A stretch of 11,046 nt of DNA, from the NCBI GenBank assembly GCA_944351345.1, contig CALVPO010000043.1, forward strand, positions 1 to 11,046. The letters run 5' to 3'. Shown in pieces: positions 6,538 through 11,046 of the stretch. The translations under genes and the position numbers were made by a program. Under the pieces are notes generated by a model. The model worked only from the letters and a program-made list of their open reading frames with translations. It did not search any database and was not told the origin of the DNA. The stretch comes from an uncultured Bacilli bacterium. Lineage in GTDB: Bacteria > Bacillota_I > Bacilli_A > RF39 > UBA660. Each line of letters begins with the position of its first letter. Positions within the stretch are counted from its first letter, which is position 1.

Positions 6538-7582
6538 CGTTATTGATATTTATTTTAGGTATTTGTTCATTTAGATAAATGCCTATTTTTTTGGTTTCTA
6601 AATTTTTTATAATTTCGTCATATGATAGTTCAACAAAACTTGCTCTTGTATAGTTATAGCTATAGTATCTGTTGTCATAACTTATTAATATAAAGTGTTC
6701 TTTAGTGTTGTAAATATCATTTATAAATAAGTTATTAATTGATATATCATAATTAGGACAAAATTTTTTAAATATTATATCATATAATATTCCTAATTCA
6801 ATGGGTTTTATATCACTTGCATTAATTATATTTTGGGTTTTTAGTAATATTTCTTTTACTATATTAGTTTTATTATAATCTATTCCTTTTAGGGCTTCTT
6901 CTATTTTTTCTTCATTATAGGTATCTTTTATGTAGCCTATTTTCTTATCTAACTCTATAATATCGTTATATCCTAGGAAGTATTTTGTTTTGAATCCTCC
7001 TTGGATAAATGGTATGTCTTGTGTAATATCTGTTAGTATTGTTTTTCCATTAATAGTAAGTTGATTTTTTAGATAGCCTAGTTTGCTTACTGTTATTAAT
7101 TGGCAATCTATTTCCATTATTCGGCATAAGTATAAATATGTTTTTGCGAAAGATACATTAGTTCCTTTTAAGTTATTTAAAGAGCCCCATATGTTATGAA
7201 TAGTATTTATTGTTTTTAAATTGAATGTTTCGTTTTTGTCTGGTAAGACATTTATGTCATAGCCTACTGTGCGTCCTAATTTTATGTATAGATATCTTGC
7301 TATTTCTATTTCTGTTAAATTTGTGGGAATATTATTTATTATATCTAACATTAAGAGTTGAGAAGATTTAAATATTTCATAAGATACATATATGTAGTCT
7401 TTTTTTCCATCTAGCATATCAGAATAGGAATATTTTTCGCCATTTTCTATTAAATAGTATATTACTTCTAAGTCAGGTTTTTGTATATCTAAATTTAGAT
7501 ATTTTACTGTAGGACTATTTTTTAATTTTTTTATATCTTCCATTGTTGATATGGACATTATCATAGGGACTTTATCTTTCAT
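6521..7582 (-). CDS. Transglutaminase-like-fold protein lacking the catalytic Cys and His
   Basis: 353 residues from ATG 7580-7582. EIARYLYIKLGRTVGYDINV (93-112) is the helix before the transglutaminase core. GTNVSFAKTYLYLCRIMEI (140-158) aligns with the GVCdgyAkafkyLleelGI helix of active enzymes, placing Asn142 where the nucleophilic Cys should be. TINGKTILTDITQDI (176-190) matches xxdGkWylvDvTwd, keeping Asp185, while the His of HaWn is replaced around Tyr170. The core fold is therefore recognisable, but the Cys-His-Asp triad is reduced to Asp. The N-terminal 80 residues and the C-terminal 130 are unassigned. There is no signal peptide or membrane segment, so it is probably cytoplasmic. 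Cross-linking or peptidase activity is unlikely; binding or scaffolding is inference. A TTG at 7607-7609 is an alternative start without an SD. Confidence 0.6.
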   Translation of the reverse strand: MKDKVPMIMSISTMEDIKKLKNSPTVKYLNLDIQKPDLEVIYYLIENGEKYSYSDMLDGKKDYIYVSYEIFKSSQLLMLDIINNIPTNLTEIEIARYLYIKLGRTVGYDINVLPDKNETFNLKTINTIHNIWGSLNNLKGTNVSFAKTYLYLCRIMEIDCQLITVSKLGYLKNQLTINGKTILTDITQDIPFIQGGFKTKYFLGYNDIIELDKKIGYIKDTYNEEKIEEALKGIDYNKTNIVKEILLKTQNIINASDIKPIELGILYDIIFKKFCPNYDISINNLFINDIYNTKEHFILISYDNRYYSYNYTRASFVELSYDEIIKNLETKKIGIYLNEQIPKININNEKLYN

Positions 7583-7586
7583 ATTC

Positions 7587-7591
7587 TCACC
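7587..7591 (-). promoter_or_regulatory. Shine-Dalgarno site that fixes the ATG start of the transglutaminase-like gene
   Basis: GGTGA on the minus strand lies 4 nt before ATG 7580-7582, the spacing expected when the GGTGA(T) part of the anti-SD pairing is used. The same GGTGA element precedes the S41 and 7666-8754 genes. It lies inside the longer frame starting at TTG 7609, which has no SD of its own. Confidence 0.5.
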
Positions 7592-7608
7592 ATAATAATT
7601 ATATAACA

Positions 7609-7614
7609 ATTATA
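7609..7614 (-). promoter_or_regulatory. Possible -10 element before the transglutaminase-like gene
   Basis: A perfect TATAAT on the minus strand, with TTGTAC (7634-7639) 19 nt upstream, a long spacer for a -35. A second TATAAT lies at 7598-7603. The upstream gene has no visible terminator, so co-transcription is equally possible. Confidence 0.25.
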
Positions 7615-7634
7615 TGGAAAAATAAAGGAAGTTG

Positions 7635-7657
7635 TACAAGGTGTTTACAAGGTTGTT
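7635..7657. repeat. Short tandem direct repeat in the intergenic region
   Basis: TACAAGGTGTT (7635-7645) is followed immediately by TACAAGGTTGTT (7646-7657), identical but for one inserted T. TTGTACAA (7632-7639) is a small palindrome overlapping the first copy. It lies next to the possible promoter of the transglutaminase-like gene, where it could be an operator. No function can be assigned. Confidence 0.35.
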
Positions 7658-7665
7658 GATTTTTG

Positions 7666-8754
7666 TTAAAACCATTTATCGCCTTGAGATTCTATTTCGT
7701 ATTTTTCTTTGATACTATCCCATTCATAACTCCATAAATTATACTGGGTACAAAGAAATATTTTATCAGATAAATTAACGTTTTTGATATATATATAAAA
7801 TATTTTCTTTAAAATTTTTTCTTTATTTATTATAAAATTATAGTCATCATGATATTTATAGAAAAGAATATTTATTATTTCATTTATATTTTGATATATA
7901 TAAGGGTTTTCTCTATAGGAAATTAGGGTTGATATATTATTTTTATATTTATTATTTAGTATTTCTAGATAATCATTTCCTCTTTGATAGTTGATAATTT
8001 TTGTTATAGATGTGCTATAGTCTAGGTTTTCTAAAATTTTGGATATATTATAATTAATGTTATTTTCTATATCTTGGCCATTTTTAGAAAGGATGATTAA
8101 ATATACTAAAATTTTAAATTCAGACTGGGAAATGATTGTTTTATATTTAGGTTTATATATGTCTAAGACGTTGTTCATAATTAGTTCTATTGTTCTTATT
8201 TTTTCTATACTTTTATTTATTTCATAATAGAACATAGTATTTTTTGTACTTTTATAAAGGGTTAAAATATCAATTATTTTTATGAGAGATTTTGCTATTA
8301 AATAGCTTTCTGATATTTGATAAACATATATTTTATCTTTTTCTTGTAATTTATCTATTAAATTATCTTTAAAGTAATTTTTTTCATGATAGTTATTATT
8401 TATTAAATTTAGGAGAAATGTTATTTCTATATTGTTTGCTAGTATGATACTAAGATTTTTAGTGATGATGGTTATAACTTTTTCTTTTAGATTATTAGAA
8501 AGAGATAGGGATAAATCTTTTTTTAGGTTATGATAGAAAAAGTTATAATCATAAGGATGTTGGTAATTATAAAACATTTTTTCTAATATTTTGTTAAAAG
8601 TTATGGGGATATTATTTCCATTAAAGATAGTAAAATATCTATAGTTAGTACTAAATATTTTTAGGAATACTTCACTATAGATATGGGGTATTTTATTAAA
8701 AATTAAATTAAATTCTTGAATAAAGTTATTTTTTCTTAATATATAATCACTCAT
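7666..8754 (-). CDS. Hypothetical protein, unrecognised, Ile/Asn/Lys/Tyr-rich
   Basis: 362 residues; I recognise no family. The sequence is dominated by Ile, Asn, Lys, Tyr and Leu and looks mostly alpha-helical. There is no signal peptide and no clear membrane segment; hydrophobic stretches such as VITIITKNLSIILANN (93-108) and FKILVYLIILS (about 217-227) look like buried helices. Trp clusters only at the end (NLWSYEWDSI and GDKWF), suggesting a conserved C-terminal element. SD GAAGGTGA supports the ATG at 8752-8754. It is 78 nt downstream of the LRR gene and 83 nt upstream of the transglutaminase-like ATG, without visible terminators, so the three may form one transcript. The frame is certainly coding: it is long, ends in TAA and has a good SD. 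Confidence 0.8.
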   Translation of the reverse strand: MSDYILRKNNFIQEFNLIFNKIPHIYSEVFLKIFSTNYRYFTIFNGNNIPITFNKILEKMFYNYQHPYDYNFFYHNLKKDLSLSLSNNLKEKVITIITKNLSIILANNIEITFLLNLINNNYHEKNYFKDNLIDKLQEKDKIYVYQISESYLIAKSLIKIIDILTLYKSTKNTMFYYEINKSIEKIRTIELIMNNVLDIYKPKYKTIISQSEFKILVYLIILSKNGQDIENNINYNISKILENLDYSTSITKIINYQRGNDYLEILNNKYKNNISTLISYRENPYIYQNINEIINILFYKYHDDYNFIINKEKILKKIFYIYIKNVNLSDKIFLCTQYNLWSYEWDSIKEKYEIESQGDKWF

Positions 8755-8832
8755 ATTATTAGCTCACCTTCATTTATAGGGTTTACTATATTTTAAATAT
8801 TATTTGTTTTATTTTAATTTTTATGAATGATT

Positions 8833-10209
8833 TTATCTTTTTTTATTATTTTGAGATATTTTAGATAAGATATATTCTTTTAGGGCTATATAATAATTTT
8901 TTTCTTCTTTTGTTGTTATTTTATTTGGATTATTATATAAGAAAAAATTACCTTTGGTTGTTAGTTTAGGGCAGATTAATTTTTTTAATACTTTATTAAA
9001 GTATAGGGCGTGGCTTCCTATGGATTTTAGGTTTGGTAATATTAATTCTTCTAGTTGTTTGTTGTGATAGAGAAAGAAATTATTTATTTTTGTTGTATTT
9101 GGTATGGCTATTTGTTTTAGAGATTCATTATAATATAGAAAATGATCAGGTATTTCTTCTATTTTTGTATTTTTATAAGATATGATTTTATTTGTTTTGT
9201 CTATTTCTATTATTATGTCAGTATTTTCTAAGGTTTTGATAGTAATAATTTTAGTTTCTGTTGTTTTATTTCTTTCGATAGTTATATTTTTAATACTAGG
9301 TATTGTTTTGGTAAAGTTATCTGCTATTTCATTATCATATAATTTTATTTGTTTATTTACTAAATCTAATATAAAATAATCTAATATTAAATATTTTTCT
9401 TTTTCTTCATAAGTTTTTACTTCTTTAAATTTATCAATTATTATATTATTAGGGCAATAGTAGATAGAATTTATTTCATAGTTATATTTATAGTATTTTC
9501 CATTTGTGGATTTTATATAATTTGGTAAATCAAAGTGATTGGTACTGTCATTTATATTTAAGTTATAATATTTTTCAAAGCTATCTGTTAAGCCTGGTAT
9601 TATATTTTCTAGGTTATTTGAGTATGTTGCATCAGGATTGAAGATGTTAGAGTTATGATTATATCTATTTTTTATGGATAAAGTATTAATATTTCCTTTA
9701 GTAAATTGGATGCTAATTACAGATGTTCCATATTCATCTTCTCTTTGAGGATTAGGAAAGTTTTCTCTCTTTATTTCATCTATATTTTTTTTAACTGCAA
9801 AGAAAACATAACATTTTTTTAATCTTTTAAATTTAAAAGTACATAGTTCTTCTTCTTTTTCATAGTATTTTTTGAATTTTTGGATATCTTCTTCTGTTTT
9901 ACATTCATATAATATATATCCTGCTTCTTCTAATAGTTCTTTAGGAGTTTTATTAGTAGTGATTCTTTTTTTATTATTTAAGTTGATAGATGCTAAGCCG
10001 TAGATATAATTTTTGAATTCTTCTTCCATATGATTATTAATTATATCGTCGTATAGGAATTTAGAAAATTCAAAGTTTGATTCTAATAAGTTAAATAAGC
10101 TTCCTGGTGTTTCTAATAATGTGGGAAATAATTCTCTACATAGATGCATCATATTTTCTCCATATTTGTTTTTTATGTTTTTTAAATCAATTGAATTATT
10201 ATTTTGCAT
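8833..10209 (-). CDS. Leucine-rich-repeat (LRR_5/BspA-like) protein with large uncharacterised N-terminal region
   Basis: 458 residues. Residues 353-431 are about four BspA-type repeats of period 22: IPDHFLYYNESLKQIAIPNT, INNFFLYHNKQLEELILPNL, IGSHALYFNKVLKKLICPKL, then KGNFFLYNNPNKI. Such repeats bind proteins. The first 340 residues are a separate region with elements that look conserved: MMHLCRELFPTLLE (20-33), TPKELLEEAGYILYECKTEE (88-107), YGTSVISIQFT (160-170), TLSIKNRYNH (176-185) and FNPDATYSNNLENIIPGL (190-207). I recall similar N-terminal regions in LRR proteins of gut Firmicutes, but cannot verify this. There is no signal peptide, so it is probably intracellular, unlike secreted BspA. 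SD GAAAGGAGGT directly supports ATG 10207-10209; an internal GGAG before the ATG-ATG at codons 20-21 is a weaker alternative start. It has its own promoter. Confidence 0.82.
   Translation of the reverse strand: MQNNNSIDLKNIKNKYGENMMHLCRELFPTLLETPGSLFNLLESNFEFSKFLYDDIINNHMEEEFKNYIYGLASINLNNKKRITTNKTPKELLEEAGYILYECKTEEDIQKFKKYYEKEEELCTFKFKRLKKCYVFFAVKKNIDEIKRENFPNPQREDEYGTSVISIQFTKGNINTLSIKNRYNHNSNIFNPDATYSNNLENIIPGLTDSFEKYYNLNINDSTNHFDLPNYIKSTNGKYYKYNYEINSIYYCPNNIIIDKFKEVKTYEEKEKYLILDYFILDLVNKQIKLYDNEIADNFTKTIPSIKNITIERNKTTETKIITIKTLENTDIIIEIDKTNKIISYKNTKIEEIPDHFLYYNESLKQIAIPNTTKINNFFLYHNKQLEELILPNLKSIGSHALYFNKVLKKLICPKLTTKGNFFLYNNPNKITTKEEKNYYIALKEYILSKISQNNKKR
8917..9153 (-). repeat. LRR-encoding repeat block, period 22 residues
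   Basis: This region codes for residues 353-431 of the LRR protein. The recurring pattern is [IV]xxxF/ALYxNxxLxxLxxPxx, with the FLYxN motif returning every 22 residues (357, 379, 401 as ALYFN, 423). The DNA copies have diverged, so this is a protein-level repeat. Confidence 0.8.
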
Positions 10210-10268
10210 GATGTACCTCCTTTCATATTTTTTTATTTATATCATTTTAAAAGAATTTAACTATCCTA

Positions 10269-10297
10269 ATTATAACAAACATTTGTTTTTAGTGCAA
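10269..10297 (-). promoter_or_regulatory. SigA promoter of the LRR gene
   Basis: On the minus strand TTGCAC (10292-10297), a 17-nt spacer ending in TGT, and TATAAT (10269-10274). The -10 is perfect with a TGn extension; the -35 keeps TTG. The start would lie near 10262, leaving a leader of about 53 nt ending in GAAAGGAGGT. Confidence 0.6.
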
Positions 10298-10351
10298 TTA
10301 AATATGGTTAATTTCTGTTATTTAAATATGGAAACTAATAGTATTATAATA

Positions 10352-10394
10352 TAAAATTAGCATGCTAATTTTAATAAAACTAACATGCTAATTC
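10352..10394. repeat. Perfect 22-bp palindrome with core TTAGCATGCTAA plus a second partial copy; operator or terminator hairpin
   Basis: Bases 10352-10373 are a perfect palindrome centred on GCATGC. The sequence CATGCTAATT (10361-10370) recurs at 10384-10393, 23 bp on, preceded by CTAA instead of TTAG. AATTAGCATG (10355-10364) can also pair with the second CATGCTAATT, giving a 10-bp stem around a 19-nt loop. On the minus strand this starts 12 nt after the TAA of the membrane gene and is followed by TTTTAT, so it could be its terminator. The internal symmetry and tandem copies fit a dimeric-repressor operator upstream of the LRR promoter equally well. Confidence 0.6.
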
Positions 10395-10405
10395 TATTTT
10401 AAATA

Positions 10406-10993
10406 TTATAGTATAGTATTTTTTTTAACAAAACAAACTGGAGAGATTTTTTTTAATTTTTTATATAAAATTAATACAATAATAACAATTGATATTACAA
10501 TTAATAAATATAAAATTAATAAATTACAAAAACTAATATTAATAATAATAAAAGATTTTATTTTAAATAGTGTATTAATTAAAAATACTAAGATAGAAAA
10601 TATAAAATAAATTAACCAAAAAGTAAGAGAAAATAAACATAAGAAAAAGATAAAAATTAACTTACTTAATAATCTATTTGTCATTCCTATTAGTTTAAAT
10701 AATGATAAGTCGGGAATAAAATCTAAAAAAGATTCAAATATGCATACTATTAAAATTATAAATAATATAATTATGACAATATAGCTGGATATTTTAAGAA
10801 TAGTATTTAGATATGATAATACACTTTTATTTTCAGATGAATCTCCATAATAAGTGACTTTTGTAAAAAAAGAAGAGTATGATTTAGTAAATGTATCAAC
10901 ATTCCTAAAATCATTGAAAATAATGTCATACTCGTAATCGTCAATTTTCTTGATTTCTTCTATATAATTTAATAGAGTTGTTCGGAAATTAAA
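10406..10993 (-). pseudogene. Membrane protein reading frame without a start codon (5'-truncated or broken gene)
   Basis: An ATG at 10682-10684 would give a 92-residue hydrophobic protein (MTNRLLSKLIFIFF...). The same frame is open for 103 more codons upstream, to a TAA at 10994-10996, with no ATG, GTG or TTG. That extension reads like protein: a soluble part with LLNYIEEIKKIDDYEYD, then FRNVDTFTKSYSSFFTK and YYGDSSENKSVLSYLNT, then a membrane helix SYIVIIILFIILIVCIFE. Counted from 10993, hydrophobic helices lie near 70-90, 110-142 and 155-177, followed by a basic tail. Coding density over 100 start-less codons suggests that the 5' end was lost, or that the TAA is a nonsense mutation in a longer gene. 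Unlike neighbouring genes its coding strand is T-rich, which its hydrophobicity partly explains. The family is unknown. Confidence 0.55.
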
Positions 10994-11046
10994 TTAAGCA
11001 ATATAAAAGTTATACAATGCACAAATCAAAACAGCAAATGGTGCAA
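10994..11046 (-). CDS. C-terminal fragment of an unidentified protein, or upstream part of the membrane gene (cut by window edge)
   Basis: Reading leftward from the window edge the frame gives APFAVLICALYNFYIA and then TAA (10994-10996), in the same frame as the membrane reading frame that follows immediately. It may be the end of a separate upstream protein or the hydrophobic N-terminal part of the membrane gene interrupted by a nonsense codon. Sixteen residues are too few to identify it. Confidence 0.25.
   Translation of the reverse strand, partial: APFAVLICALYNFYIA

Noticed and set aside
9182..9379. Plus-strand hydrophobic 65-codon ORF
   Set aside because: Antisense to the LRR gene; hydrophobicity is the mirror of Lys/Asn/Glu codons on the coding strand, and no SD is present.
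10121..10354. Plus-strand 77-codon ORF
   Set aside because: It starts inside the LRR gene and runs through that gene's promoter, with no SD; best explained as chance.
1..11046. Use of TGA as Trp (Mycoplasma-type code), prompted by the absence of TGA stops
   Set aside because: Trp residues that I checked in ssb and the 7666-8754 gene are TGG, and all genes read cleanly with the standard code; eight or nine stops are too few to infer loss of TGA.
1..11046. tRNA, rRNA, CRISPR array, riboswitch or complete insertion sequence
   Set aside because: No cloverleaf, regularly spaced repeats, T-box or conserved aptamer elements, or transposase with terminal repeats was seen on either strand.

Overview
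The window is very AT-rich, and every gene I can support reads leftward on the minus strand. Strong AGGAGG/GGTGA-type Shine-Dalgarno sites, SigA-type promoters with extended -10 elements, a PcrA helicase with the C-terminal domain typical of Gram-positives, and anchored envelope enzymes point to a low-GC Firmicute/Bacillota, plausibly an uncultured gut lineage. The Trp codons I checked are TGG and every visible stop is TAA or TAG, so the standard code reads cleanly.

In transcription order (right to left) the window begins with a short C-terminal fragment cut by the right edge (10994-11046). Next is a membrane-protein reading frame (10406-10993) that is open for about 103 codons before its first ATG, so it looks 5'-truncated or broken. 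A striking palindrome with a second partial copy (10352-10394) lies between it and the next promoter. Then come three accessory genes: an LRR-type protein with a large uncharacterised N-terminal region (8833-10209), an unrecognised protein (7666-8754), and a transglutaminase-fold protein without the catalytic Cys and His (6521-7582).

The centre holds the helicase gene pcrA (4391-6493). It is followed by an orphan HipA-like kinase-fold protein with a C-terminal membrane anchor and an altered catalytic loop (3116-4306), closed by a clear intrinsic terminator. To the left lie a membrane-anchored Amidase_3 protein whose zinc and catalytic positions are mostly substituted (1618-2910), a small SSB without the acidic C-terminal tip (977-1369), and the N-terminal two-thirds or so of an S41 PDZ-protease with an unusual charged cytoplasmic head (1-873).

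The recurring theme is enzyme folds with altered active sites: amidase, HipA-like kinase and transglutaminase. They sit in a region that otherwise holds ordinary DNA-repair and envelope genes. I see no tRNA, rRNA, CRISPR array or complete insertion sequence. The 248-base gap at 1370-1617 contains the ssb promoter and poly-T tracts, with no gene or clear terminator. No stretch longer than 300 bases lacks a gene or gene remnant. I cannot show that the accessory genes form one system; the leads are in the findings.
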